Notes under the pieces: model-generated
What the model saw: the letters and a program-made list of their open reading frames with translations, nothing else
The model's database searches: none
Told to the model about the DNA's origin: nothing
Program-made: the position numbers and the translations under genes
Part shown: positions 35,823 to 46,535 of the stretch, in pieces
Position numbering within the stretch: position 1 is the first letter of the stretch
Layout: every line of letters starts with the position of its first letter
NCBI GenBank assembly: GCA_964059195.1
Contig: CAXKWD010000001.1
Location: forward strand, 119,903,751 to 119,967,750
Direction of reading: 5' to 3'
DNA length: 64,000 nt
DNA from: Ectobius pallidus
Lineage: Eukaryota; Arthropoda; Insecta; Blattodea; Ectobiidae

Positions 35823-38800
35823 TTACACGCTAGCAGCCATAATTTTGAAGATATTTGAACCAAATTTTATTATGTTATTTCTAGGCCCAATAGTTCGGAC
35901 AAGTTCGTTAATGACCAAATTTGGCCCCAGGGGAGGGTCGGGGAGGGGTAGAAATTATGAAATATGTATATCTCGGCTCCTATGAAGTATAGAGGGAAAC
36001 TTTGTTTGAATAAATTAGAGAACTCCCTATGGAGTTCACAGTGACACCAACGATTCGGGAGTTTTGGGGGTACGAGTTGGGGTGGTTGGTTGGGGGATGG
36101 AAGTTCGAAATTTTTGAAACCACGTCTTATGGGGTATCGTTGAAAAGCGCTTGATGAGTACTCTACAAATCAGTAACTGGTTTCTCGATAGGTCTCGTAT
36201 AAGGCGATATTTAGCACATCGAAATCTACCTCAGCCTGTAGGCCTGCCTAAAGGGAATTTTTATCGCCCAGGTCGCGCCGATTTATCCCTCGCTGTGTGA
36301 ACCTTCCTAGCAATATATCGCCGCAACAAATTCCTTCCGATAAATCGCTTATCCCTTATCGCCTCAGTGTGAACGCTGCCTTAGAGTTTTTACGATGTAA
36401 GACCTTTATGTAGAACTCAGCAGCGTGTTAAGTTCATATAATGGTCGAATATCGTACGGCATATTACGTTATTTTGAATCGTAAATTTTAAATTCTAAAT
36501 AATTTGACTTCACTTCTGCTTAGAATAGTAATCAAAAAACTTTCTGGTTATTTCGTATGTAGCGGAATTAAGGCCCTTTTGGTTGGTAACAATAATTTAT
36601 TTAGAAATAAATCACTGTTTGAAATAGTTGAACATCGCAGAAACATTTACGTAAAAGATTATCTTGTAAAGAAATGTATATCTCTCTTAAAGAAAAGGCA
36701 AATAATAAACTAACATTGAAAAATCCATCGCTGTGGATGGAATTGCAGAATTTGAATGAATGAAGAGAAATGAAGGACGTAAGTAATGTTTTGAGCGAAA
36801 CTAAATTTGGTGTTGGCTTACGTTTGTGTTAGTCAAAAACATTTTAACAGGAGGTATCTAGTTTATGGATCAAATTCTTATTGCCGAAATAGTTATTTAT
36901 GCTATTTTGAATTGTAAATTATTAATAGGTTTGCGATAATAGTGGTAGTAGGAATAATAGACTAGTATTTGTAGTTACAATTAAGGAAATGGATAATTAT
37001 TTATCCGTAAGAAAAGGAAGAGAACGACAGTGATCTGGTGATATCCACAATAATCACTTTAACGTATAAGCATCTTTACCCTTCTTTACCCTTACGGGCT
37101 CATCTCGTAAAATGGAACTTGACGTAAACTGAGAATTCTGTTAATGTTTACTATTCAAAATAGCATAAATGTACTTAATAGAATATTAAGAGGGTTTGTG
37201 CATTAAGGCCTGTTGTAGAAGACTATTATATTATGTTTGAATAGGAATAGAAATATATTTGAATAGAATTGCCAGAATTACCTCTTCTGTGAGATCAGGG
37301 TCTTCTGTCTTAATAAGTAACTTGTTAATCAAACCACCTGTCAGATTAGCCTGAAATCAAAGTTACATTTTTAAGAATACTTTTTTCTTTACGGTCTTTA
37401 GAATATGGTCTTATGACCTATCTGAATGTAGTAGATACACTTACATCACTGAAAAATCAACCATATTTCCTTTAATGCACAGTACATGGTTCGTATAACA
37501 TTGCCTTTACACTTTTTTTACTCTTTAGCGTGCAATTAAATATATAAATTGCTTATTAAAAATGTCAGTTACTGCTATACGTTTATGTTCAATAAGGTTC
37601 TTCATAGTGACATGGTTTTGCAAACTTGATTTACTTAAAACTAGGGACTAGATTGACAGAAATTGGAATTAAATTGATATCTTGAATTTTCTTTTTGCTT
37701 CGTGTAAACTAGTTCCTGCAAGTTCACATTAAATTAAATTATTGTATAAAGAGCGCTTGAAATATCAGCTATAGATAGGCCTATAGTCATGGATTATTTC
37801 ATAAAAATAATACTAATAGATTAAATTACTAATGAGATTACTAATAGGTACACATTAAACATATTTTGTTCAATTAAATTTTAGCTGTGAAATTCTTGTA
37901 ATGGATTTTATGATTACAAACATTTTAGAAAAAATATTGAGTACCATAATAAATTGCCCCTGCAATGAAGCTGTTTTCATTTATAAGGAAAATAAAAGTG
38001 ACGTCCAAGTAGTCCCAACATATTTACAAAATAGTTGTCCTTAATGCTTAAAAATCATAACTGCAATACTTAATGGTAAGAAGGCAGATCGGGATATGTT
38101 ATTCTTTTATTTACATACTTCTCTTACCTGTCTACTTGATGATCTGCAGGAATATGACAACCAAACAAATTTAAGTTCATAGTAACATATCCGGAATAAT
38201 ATAACCTATCATCTTCAGAAAATTTTAGATAGATCACAAAATAAGCCTTGGTAGCAGTAAAAAAAAGTGTGTGCCAGTGATAATAGTAACTGAATAACAT
38301 ATACTCCGTTCACGAAATTTAAACGAAGCCTTCCTTTTTCCATATGACTCAACTATTCAAGCCCTCAATCCCATAAATTATTCTAGATTCCACAAATTAT
38401 TCTTATATTTATCACTTTATCATACGAGAGAGTAGCATTGGTTGTTACTGATTGTCAAGTCTCGACACTTATCCCGAGAAAAGTGACCACATTGTAGAGA
38501 GGTTAATATGTAAGTTCTGATCATTATTTCTTTTTCTATTTATTATGAAGTTGTGTGAACCCTCTCATTGTTCCTCCTGTGCTTTAATAAACATGCACGC
38601 ACAGATAATCACACACAATGCATAATGTAAGCTGTGCAAACACTTGTAGCCCATCTATAACAAATATTCTTACCTGTTTACTACATGATCTGCAGGAATA
38701 AATTACCAAAACTAACTTAAATTTATAGTAACATGTCCAAAATATTAAAACCATCTTCCATTGGAACTCTTCAACTTTATCGTCATATTCAAATAACAAG

Positions 38801-40122
38801 TGGGAAATCAGGAAATAAATATTGGTGGCAATAAAAACAAAACTGTGTGCCACTGATAATAGCAACTGAATATCATATATTCCATTCACTCTTCCAGCGA
38901 TGGTGCAGAAACGATGGTGGTATGTTTCAATAAACTTAAGTGATTGGTTCATAACATCATATGAGGTTCTAAATTCTGTGTCTAAACTGGATCTTTCACT
39001 TTTATGAATTGGTTTAAGTTTGTCCCATTTTCTAAAGCTATTGCTATGTAACACAACATTTCTTGACTGTAGCTTGTCAAACTGAGAAACTATGTAAAGA
39101 TTGATGGTATGAAAATTTTCCTCTAATATTTTCAGAAGAATAATAAATTCCAAATCACGCAATGAATTAGTCAACTCAAGTAGACATGTAGTGATGATGT
39201 ACACGAAGGTTAATGTGTCGTAGAAAAAGCGAATTTCTTCCAGTGAAAATAAAATAATCACAGTCATAGTACGCAGTGCTAAATGTACCAGTGAAAAATG
39301 TGATATCGCAGTAAATTTGTTTCCATTTAATGTACTATATTTTGTGAGGTCTTGTAGAATTTCTTTGTGGTCATTTCTATAAAATGTATTGTGCAGAATG
39401 TTTGAGGTAAGATACATGCAAATATGTGCCAGTGTTTGAATGCCAATAGCCATGTGAACTGTACTTAATTTTGTACCAGAGAAATAAAGCGGTGTGTCGC
39501 TATAAAATTCCATTAGTTGTACAATAAAGAGCACAGTTATAAATGTTATACTGTAAACAAGGATCAAAGTATTCTTTTTACTTTTTGCAAACTGTATGCT
39601 GTTTAATGGATAGGTAGATACCCCAAGAAATTTTAGGAAGCTATTAACTGGCCTAACTATGTTTCGATAATCCATATCAAATACAGTGGAGCTTAAAAAA
39701 TCCGAATATTGTTTTTCCAAAGCTGTTAGTTGATTGACTGATTGTATCTAAAATACAATTTGCTATTTCGTTGAAAGGAAGTAAAATGTGAATAGTTAGC
39801 CGTTAGATTATTTTTTATTGAAAGCAGACAGTTTATCAGTTTACACTCGATATATTTACAAAAGGTGCTTTCAACTTGATCTTAAGTAATTGCCCTAAAG
39901 TCCTTCACAACTTACACGATAAACGATATTTGTAAATGATGAATTAAAATTAGGTTTCTTGCAAGTAATTAAGATACAATAAAATTATGTAATTACGTCT
40001 GAATTCACAGCAATTGTGAATAATTGTTTCCATTCCCCTCCTGGGTTCATAGAATAAATAATTCGTAGTAAAAAAGATACTTGACCAGGACACTTGACCT
40101 GTCTCCATTGATGATGATGATG

Positions 40123-40155
<33 letters not shown>

Positions 40156-40787
40156 GTTATTATTATTATTATTATTTTCATCTCTATTTAAAAAATGATA
40201 GCATTTGTTCATTCAAACAGAATTTGGGGATTCTTTGACACTCTGCACGCTGTATTTTTTTTAGAAACACGAAAAACCGATGTTGTAAAATTTTTTAGAA
40301 CCTATAGAATTTATATATGAATTCAGTTTGTTCTTAGAAAAATTGGAAATGAAAGGAAAATCGTGATGAATTGAGCACTTGTATACCCTAAAAATAGCGT
40401 AATTTGAACTGATTACAACAGGTGGTCATGACAAAGGGAATGATGCGCAGAATAGAACTTATCGTGAAATAATATAGACCAGTGGTCTTCAACCCGCTGC
40501 CCGGGGCTTAATATTTGGGGGCCCGCCAATATTGACAATTTAGTGACACAGAAACAGTGTCAGATCTCTCATTAAAATCAATAATGTTATTGTGCTTTAA
40601 GTTATTAATTAACATTGCAAACTGGAAGACAAAATGTAAAACACACACGTGCATAATGTTAAGTAATCCTTACAGGATTGCAATATAATTTATATATTTT
40701 GTGTTACGTAAATATCATGTTATTAATAATCAACAAACCAATGCGGCCCGCTAGTCTTTCACCAAAAAGAAAATGACCATTTTGTTA

Positions 40788-40819
<32 letters not shown>

Positions 40820-41780
40820 AAAAAGATTGAAGACTACTGGTATAGGCAATCTGACGATGTTGACGGTGGTTTTGGTGTTGCCGATTGAGCTACCTGTCAC
40901 TAAACTAAACTAAAGTAACCTTGGATGTCCGGTCACAAAAATAACTAATTAGTGTGCCTCACAGTAGGCTACTGCATATAACATAACTTGTCTGTCAGTG
41001 AGGTAGACCATTAAGGGCAATCAGTCATAGGAGAGATGTGAACTCTGGCTTAGCTTAGTCGGTAGAGCAGTGGCACGGATAGCCAAAGGTCCTGGGTTCA
41101 AATCCCAGTGTCAGAGGAATTTTTCTCCTATAATATTATCATATATTGTCCAACAGAGACAATAATCTGTGGTTCATGAATGCATATGCATATATCTATC
41201 TTAAACTAACCTTAGTTAACTTAACATGTCACAAACCTAGATTGTCACAAACCTCGTTCTACCTGTCACTAATCACGCTATTGTTCATTCCACATGTAAA
41301 GCTATTGGCAGCATTATACGATACAATTGAAATAAACCGATCATAACCAGCCAAACAGAGTCTTGGAAAACGTTCTATGGACCACGTAAGCCGCGTTGCG
41401 ACATCCGAAGAATTTTCGTGCAGAGTGTCAAAAAAGACCCCAAAAATCTTTCGCTTTGGCATTTTCTAAGTAAAGTTTGAGCGAGTCTGCAAGGACCAGT
41501 GCATTTGTAAGTGAAAAGGGCGATGAATCACAAAAAACAAATATGTCGAACTTTTTATGAGTTAGTTCAAAATTGCCCCCCCCCTTTCAGAAATTTCGGA
41601 GGATCTGGCAATACTGGAACAAGCAAAGTAAAATCACACAGATTGAAACACGCAGTGATGCATTCTTCCGGTCCCTTATCGGCCTGTGTAAAAATAAGTT
41701 CTCTGATACTACCACCAAAACTATGTAGATATCCAAAACCGTGCCAGGTTTCATTCCATTTTCAGACATGGAATAAAAGT

Positions 41781-41823
<43 letters not shown>

Positions 41824-43520
41824 CCTATATATCTATGTCGCCTTTTAAATCTATTAAGCAAATTCCTCGAATTATGTAACATTTTACTGAATGCTAGTAC
41901 GTGCCTACCAAACGTCTGAACCGAAGATATTACCTTACATTTATTTCAAAATTTTATTTATTAAAGATTCAATCTTTGAAGACTGGTATTATGTATTCGT
42001 GTCTCGTATTTAGTTGATGTATTTGTGAGTGAAGAATAAAAAATATATATATAATATAATATTCTTACCTGTTTACTACAAGATCTGCAGGAATAAATTA
42101 GCAAAACTAATTTAAGTCCATAGTAACATGTCCATAATAATAAAACCATCTTCCATTGGAAATCTTCGACTTTATCGTCATATTCAAATAACATGTAGGA
42201 TATCAGGAAATAAATATTAGTGACAATAAAAACAAAGCAGTGTGCCACTGATAATAGCAACTGAATATCATATATTCCATTCACTCTTCCAGCGATGGTG
42301 CAGAAACGATGGTGGTATGTTTCAATAAACTTAAGTGATTGGTTCATAACATAATATGAGGTTCTAAATTCTGTGTCTAAACTGGATCTTTCACTTTTAT
42401 GAATTGGTTTAAGTTTGTCCCATTTTCTAAAGCTATTGCTATGTAACACAACATATCTTGACTGTAGCTTGTCAAACTGAGAAACTATGTAAATATTGAT
42501 GGTATGAAAATTTTCCTCTAATATTCTCAGAAGAATAATAAATTCCAAATCACGCAATGAATTAGTCAACTCAAGTAGACATGTAGTGATGATGTACACG
42601 AAGGTTAATGTGTCGTAGAAAAAGCGAATTTCTTCCAGTGAAAATAAAATAATCACAGTCATAGTACGCAGTGCTAAATGTACCAGTGAAAAATGTGATA
42701 TCGCAGTAAATTTGTTTCTATTTAATATACTATATTTCGTAAGGTCTTGTAGAATTTCTTTGTGGTCATTTCTATAAAATGTATTGTGCAGAATGTTTGA
42801 GGTAAGATACATGCAAATATGTGCCAGTGTTTGAATGCCAATAGCCATGTGAACTGTACTTAATTTTGTACCAGAGAAATAAAGCGGTGTGTCGCTATAA
42901 AATTCCATTAGTTGTACAATAAAGAGCACAGTTATAAATGTTATACTGTAAACAAGGATCAAAGTATTCTTTTTACTTTTTGCAAACTGTATGCTGTTTA
43001 ATGGATAGGTAGATACCCCAAGAAATTTTAGGAAGCTATTAACTGGCCTAACTATGTTTCGATAATCCATATCAAATACAGTGGAGCTTAAAAAATCCTA
43101 ATATTGTTTTTCCTAAGCTGTTAGTTGATTGACTGATTGTATCTAAAATACAATTTGCTATTTCGTTGAAAGGAAGTAAAATGTGAATAGTTAGCCGTTA
43201 GATTATTTTTTATTGAAAGCAGACAGTTTATCAGTTTACACTCGATATATTTACAAAAGGTGCTTTCAACTTGATCTTAAGTAATTGCCCTAAAGTCCTT
43301 CACAACTTACACGATAAACGATATTTGTAAATGATGAATTAAAATTAGGTTTCTTGCAAGTAATTAAGATACAATAAAATTATGTAATTACGTCTGAATT
43401 CACAGCAATTGTGAATAATTGTTTCCATTCCCCTCCTGGGTTCATAGAATAAATAATTCGTAGTAAAAAAGATACTTGACCAGGACACTTGACCTGTCTC
43501 CATTGATGATGATGATGATG

Positions 43521-43565
<45 letters not shown>

Positions 43566-44195
43566 GTTATTATTATTATTATTTTCATCTCTATTTAAAA
43601 AATGATAGCATTTGTTCATTCAAACAGAATTTGGGGATTCTTTGACACTCTGCACGCTGTAGTTTTTTTTAGAAACACGAAAAACCGAAGTTGTAAAATT
43701 TTTTAGAACCTATAGAATTTATATATGAATTCAGTTTGTTCTTAGAAAAATTGGAAATGAAAGGAAAATCGTGATGAATTGAGCACTTGTATACCCTAAA
43801 AATAGCGTAATTTGAACTGATTACAACAGGTGGTCATGACAAAGGGAATGATGCGCAGAATCGAACTTATCGTGAAATAATATAGACCAGTGGTCTTCAA
43901 CCCGCTGCCCGGGGCTTAATTTTTGGTGGCCCGCCAATATTGACAATTTAGTGACACAGAAACAGTGTCAGATCTCTCATTAAAATCAATAATGTTATTG
44001 TGCTTTAAGTTATTAATTAACATTGCAAACTGGAAGACAAAATGTAAAACACACACGTGCATAATGTTAAGTAATCCTTACAGGATTGCAATATAATTGA
44101 TATATTTTGTGTTACGTAAATATCATGTTATTAATAATCAACAAACCAATGCGGCCCGCTAGTCTTTCACCAAAAAGAAAATGACCATTTTGTTA

Positions 44196-44239
<44 letters not shown>

Positions 44240-46535
44240 AAAAAGATTGAAGACTACTGGTATAGGCAATCTGACGATGTTGACGGTGGTTTTGGTGTTG
44301 CCGATTGAGCTACCTGTCACTAAACTAACCTTGGATGTCCGGTCACAAAAATCACTAATTAGTGTGCCTCACAGTAGGCTACTGCATATAACATAACTTG
44401 TCTGTCAGTGAGGTAGACCATTAAGGGCAATCAGTCATAGGAGAGATGTGAACTCTGGCTTAGCTTAGTCGGTAGAGCAGTGGCACGGATAGCCAAAGGT
44501 CCTGGGTTCAAATCCCAGTGTCAGAGGAATTTTTCTCCTATAATATTATCATATATTGTCCAACAGAGACAATAATCTGTGGTTCATGAATGCATATGCA
44601 TATATCTATCTTAAACTAACCTTAGTTAACTTAACATGTCACAAACCTAGATTGTCACAAACCTCGTTCTACCTGTCACTAATCACGCTATTGTTCATTC
44701 CACATGTAAAGCTATTGGCAGCATTATACGATACAATTGAAATAAACCGATCATAACCAGCCAAACAGAGTCTTGGAAAACGTTCTATGGACCACGTAAG
44801 CCGCGTTGCGACATCCGGAGAATTTCGTGCAGAGTGTCAAAAAAGACCCCAAAAATCTTTCGCTTTGGCATTTTCTAAGTAAAGTTTGAGCGAGTCTGCA
44901 AGGACCAGTGCATTTGTAAGTGAAAAGGGTGATGAATCACAAAAAACAAATATGTCGAACTTTTTATGAGTTAGTTCAAAATTGCCCCCCCTTTCAGAAA
45001 TTTCGGAGGATCTGGCAATACTGGAACAAGCAAAGTAAAATCACACAGATTGAAACACGCAGTGATGCATTCTTCCGGTCCCTTATCGGCCTGTGTAAAA
45101 ATAAGTTCTCTGATACTACCACCAAAACTATGTAGATATCCAAAACCGTGCAAGGTTTCATTCCATTTTCAGACATGGAATAAAAGTGACGATATATATA
45201 TATAGGCCTATATATCTATGTCGCCTTTTAAATCTATTAAGCAAATTCCTCGAATTATGTAACATTTTACTGAATGCTAGTACGTGCCTACCAAACGTCT
45301 GAACAGAAGATATTACCTTACATTTATTTCAAAATTTTATTTATTAAAGATTCAATCTTTGAAGACTGGTATTATGTATTCGTGTCTCGTATTTAGTTGA
45401 TGTATTTGTGAGTGAAGAATAAAAAAAAAAATATATAATATAATATTCTTACCTGTTTACTACAAGATCTGCAGGAATAAATTAGCAAAACTAATTTAAG
45501 TCCATAGTAACATGTCCATAATAATAAAACCATCTTCCATTGAAAATCTTCGACTTTATCGTCATATTCAAATAACATGTAGGATATCAGGAAATAAATA
45601 TTAGTGACAATAAAAACAAAGCAGTGTGCCACTGATAATAGCAACTGAATATCATATATTCCATTAACTCTTCCAGCGATGGTACAGAAACGATGATGGC
45701 ATGTTTCAATAAACCTAAGTGATTTGTTCATAACATCATATGAGGTCTTAAATTCTGTGTCTAAATTTGATCTTTCAATTTTATGACTTCGTTTAAGTTT
45801 GTCCCATTTTCTAAAGCTATTGCTAAGTAACACAACATTCCTTGACGGTAGTTTGTCAAACTGAGAAAGTATGTAAAGATTGATGGTATGAAAATTTTCT
45901 TCTAATGTTCTTACAAGAATAATAAATTCCAAATCGCGCAATGAAATGGTCAACTCAATTATAAATGTAGTAATTATATGTGCGAAGGTAAATGTGTCGT
46001 TGGAATAACGAATTTCTTCCAATGTAAATAAGAAAATCAGAATTATAATACGCATTAATAATTGTGCTAGTGAAAAATGTGATATCACAGTAAATTGTTT
46101 TCTATTCAATATACTGTATTTTGTGAGGTCTTGTAGAATTTCTTTGTGATCATTTCTGTAAAATGTATTGTGCAAAATATTTGAGGGAAAGTACGTGCCC
46201 ATATTCGCCAATACTTGAATAGCAATAGCTATGTGAACTGTACTTAACTCTGTATCAAACGCATATATGTCGGTATAAACTCCCATTATTTGTAAAATAA
46301 GTAGCACAGATAGAAATGTTATGCTGTAAACGCGAAGCAATGTATCCTTTTTATTTCTTGTGAAGGTTGTACTGTTTAATGGGTCTGCAGAAACCCCAAG
46401 ATATTTTAGGAAGCTATTAACTGGTCTAACTGTGTTTCGATAATCCATATCAAATATAGTGAAACTTGAAAACAAAAACAGAATTCCGTTATGTTTTCTT
46501 AGCTGTTTCTTGATTAACTGATCGAATCTGAACAA
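27162..46535 (-). CDS. Gustatory receptor locus A with alternative first exons (spliced span)
   Basis: Insect gustatory receptor (7tm_7 family), a seven-helix membrane protein forming ligand-gated cation channels in taste neurons. Long first exons at 45453-46535, 42069-43070 and 38674-39720 each end CSKQ at a GTAAGA donor in phase 0. Downstream are single small exons 37282-37350 (ANLTGGLINKLLIK), 28114-28203 (LLHRKLQFTAYGFFTMDF) and 27162-27230 (IAGAIATYMIIFIQFQ, stop), all phase 0. The last two carry the family's hallmark C-terminus, including the TYhhhhhQF signature (TYMIIFIQF). Counting from the conserved MDYRN start, each product would be 407-409 residues, usual for the family. No other copy of the small exons is visible between the first exons, so sharing by alternative splicing is inferred, as known for other insect GR loci. 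Transcript data would be needed to prove it. The ligand cannot be predicted. Confidence 0.88.
28114..28203 (-). CDS. GR locus A exon 3
   Basis: The acceptor ATGTTTCAG precedes and the donor GTAAGT follows. Thirty codons, phase 0 at both ends, with QLLHRKLQFTAYGFFTMDF. It has the same length and phase as 57027-57116 of locus B. Confidence 0.9.
28355..28618. mobile_element. MITE with TA target and 28-bp inverted repeats
   Basis: The ends CAGGTAGGGGAAAAAAAGCG and CGCTTTTTTCCCCTACCTG are inverted repeats, extended by GACCGACT/AGTCGGTT. TA lies on both sides. It is 264 bp, in a GR intron. A mariner-like origin is inferred from the target. Confidence 0.82.
29344..31851. mobile_element. 2.5-kb TIR element with subterminal TTACTAAAAGAGTA repeats
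   Basis: The ends GGGTGGCGTGCACCA and TGGTGCACGCCACCC are perfect 15-bp inverted repeats, with ATA on both sides (29341-29343, 31852-31854). Inside each end are many copies of TTACTAAA(G/A)(T/A)AGTA or its complement (29370-29640 and 31530-31830). No transposase frame is visible; it is a likely non-autonomous element in a GR intron. Confidence 0.75.
29390..29512. mobile_element. Small palindromic MITE nested in the 2.5-kb element
   Basis: CTGTCTCACTCTTAAGTCAT on the left folds back on a GCTAGAGTGAGACAGAC stretch on the right. Flanking GTAGTAAATTT and AAATTTACTAC show it sits at the centre of a symmetric point of the host repeat. A partial copy lies at 18790-18856. Confidence 0.55.
31855..35384. 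other. GR locus A intron, no feature recognised
   Basis: AT-rich with some GC-richer patches (33000-33230, 33690-33900, 34200-34280). TGTGCA and CATGTG words recur around 33030-33240, but no ends, duplication or coding block could be assigned. Confidence 0.4.
35401..36382. mobile_element. TIR element with GCGATA repeats and 16-bp flanking repeats
   Basis: The ends AAGGCAGGGTTCACACTCAG and CTGAGTGTGAACGCTGCCTT (read here as imperfect inverted copies; right end on the + strand CAGTGTGAACGCTGCCTT) continue into GCGATAAGCGAT/ATCGCTTATC. AGAGTTTTTACGATGT occurs directly on both sides (35385-35400, 36383-36398). Repeat C (35661-36262) is inserted in the middle. Without it the element is about 380 bp and noncoding. 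Confidence 0.75.
35661..36262 (+). mobile_element. Unclassified repeat C, copy 2 (uninterrupted)
   Basis: A 602-bp copy of the repeat at 22680-25438 without its two insertions, so it gives the intact outline: AGGTAGATTTCGAAG start, TA microsatellite at 35788-35820, and GAAATCTACCT then CTAAAGGG at the end. Confidence 0.8.
36399..37281. other. GR locus A intron, no feature recognised
   Basis: AT-rich sequence between the TIR element and the shared exon 2. Nothing supportable. Confidence 0.4.
37282..37350 (-). CDS. GR locus A exon 2, shared
   Basis: The acceptor TTTGATTTCAG precedes and the donor GTAATT follows. Twenty-three codons, phase 0: ANLTGGLINKLLIKTEDPDL then TEE. It is the only such exon downstream of all the first exons of the locus, and its phase fits each donor. 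Confidence 0.9.
38128..38318 (-). pseudogene. Relic of a fourth GR first exon
   Basis: On the - strand FVNGVYVIQLLLSLAHTFF aligns with the 3' third of the intact first exons (VNGIYDIQLLLSVAH), and YELKFVWLSYSCRSSSRQ with their end. A deletion between them, where KVEDFQWKM would be, shifts the frame. The GTAAGA donor survives at 38127. The 5' two thirds are missing. Confidence 0.8.
38674..39720 (-). CDS. GR locus A alternative first exon a
   Basis: An open frame from Met at 39720 to the GTAAGA donor at 38673: 349 codons, or 334 from the second Met (39675), where the MDYRN start is shared with the other two copies. It carries a first hydrophobic segment around LILVYSITFITVLFIVQL and five or so further membrane stretches, ending IYSCRSCSKQ. 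The frame runs on to a stop at 38584 in the intron, which is not part of the product. Its last 70 codons differ from those of the other two copies (HSFVFIATNIYFLISHLLF). Confidence 0.88.
40112..40177. repeat. (ATG)n(ATT)n microsatellite
   Basis: Four GAT/ATG-type units followed by about 18 ATT units; the duplicate at 43506-43583 is longer. Confidence 0.92.
40480..40839. mobile_element. hAT-type MITE in duplication unit 1
   Basis: CAGTGGTCTTCAACC at the left is matched by TTGAAGACTACTG at the right. The flanks ATATAGAC and GTATAGGC look like a worn 8-bp duplication. An (AAAG)n run (40786-40822) lies near the right end. Confidence 0.68.
41043..41116 (+). mobile_element. tRNA-like SINE head in unit 1
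   Basis: 74 bases fold as a near-complete cloverleaf: a 7-pair acceptor CTCTGGC/GTCAGAG (or a 6-pair variant), D arm GCTT/GAGC, a four-pair anticodon stem and a perfect T arm CTGGG/CCCAG. The B box is GGGTTCAAATCCC. The anticodon loop lacks U33, so it is more likely a SINE head or tRNA relic than a working gene. Confidence 0.6.
41785..41821. repeat. (TA)n microsatellite
   Basis: About 18 TA units; the copy in unit 2 (45192-45203) is much shorter. Confidence 0.93.
42069..43070 (-). CDS. GR locus A alternative first exon b (chimeric)
   Basis: 334 codons from MDYRN (Met 43070) to the GTAAGA donor at 42068, phase 0. An in-frame TAG just upstream rules out the longer start possible in exon a and supports MDYRN as the true start. 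The first about 260 codons match exon a almost perfectly, and the last about 70 match exon c (HCFVFIVTNIYFLISYMLF). The switch lies in 42240-42281. The frame continues into the intron as far as 41961, which is not coding. Confidence 0.88.
43506..43583. repeat. (ATG)n(ATT)n microsatellite, unit 2
   Basis: A longer allele-like version of 40112-40177. Confidence 0.92.
43888..44259. mobile_element. hAT-type MITE in duplication unit 2
   Basis: Duplicate of 40480-40839 with a longer (AAAG)n run (44197-44242). Confidence 0.68.
44453..44526 (+). mobile_element. tRNA-like SINE head in unit 2
   Basis: Identical by eye to 41043-41116. Confidence 0.6.
45453..46535 (-). CDS. GR locus A alternative first exon c
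   Basis: An open frame from Met at 46535 to the GTAAGA donor at 45452: 361 codons, or 332 from MDYRN (Met 46448), the likelier start by comparison with the other copies. It is the most diverged 5' part of the three (for example MDYRNTVRPVNSFLKYLG, then ADPLNSTTF), while its 3' part is nearly identical to exon b. It ends IYSCRSCSKQ. If spliced to the shared exons the product is about 407 residues. Confidence 0.88.

Larger units (their letters stand above)
38887..42281. repeat. 3.4-kb tandem duplication, unit 1
   Basis: A unit of about 3395 bp, nearly identical to 42282-45665, containing the 5' part of a GR first exon, an (ATT)n tract, a hAT MITE, a tRNA-like SINE head and a TA run. Differences are mostly repeat-length changes and scattered single bases. 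The edges are placed at the switch point inside exon b, between 42240 and 42281. Confidence 0.87.
42282..45665. repeat. 3.4-kb tandem duplication, unit 2
   Basis: About 3384 bp, the second copy of the unit described at 38887. It ends inside exon c at the position equivalent to the switch point. Confidence 0.87.

Noticed and set aside
39985..40212. 75-codon frame with poly-Asn and poly-His on the - strand (also at 43380-43619)
   Set aside because: It is translation of the (ATG)n(ATT)n microsatellite in the duplicated spacer and changes length between copies.
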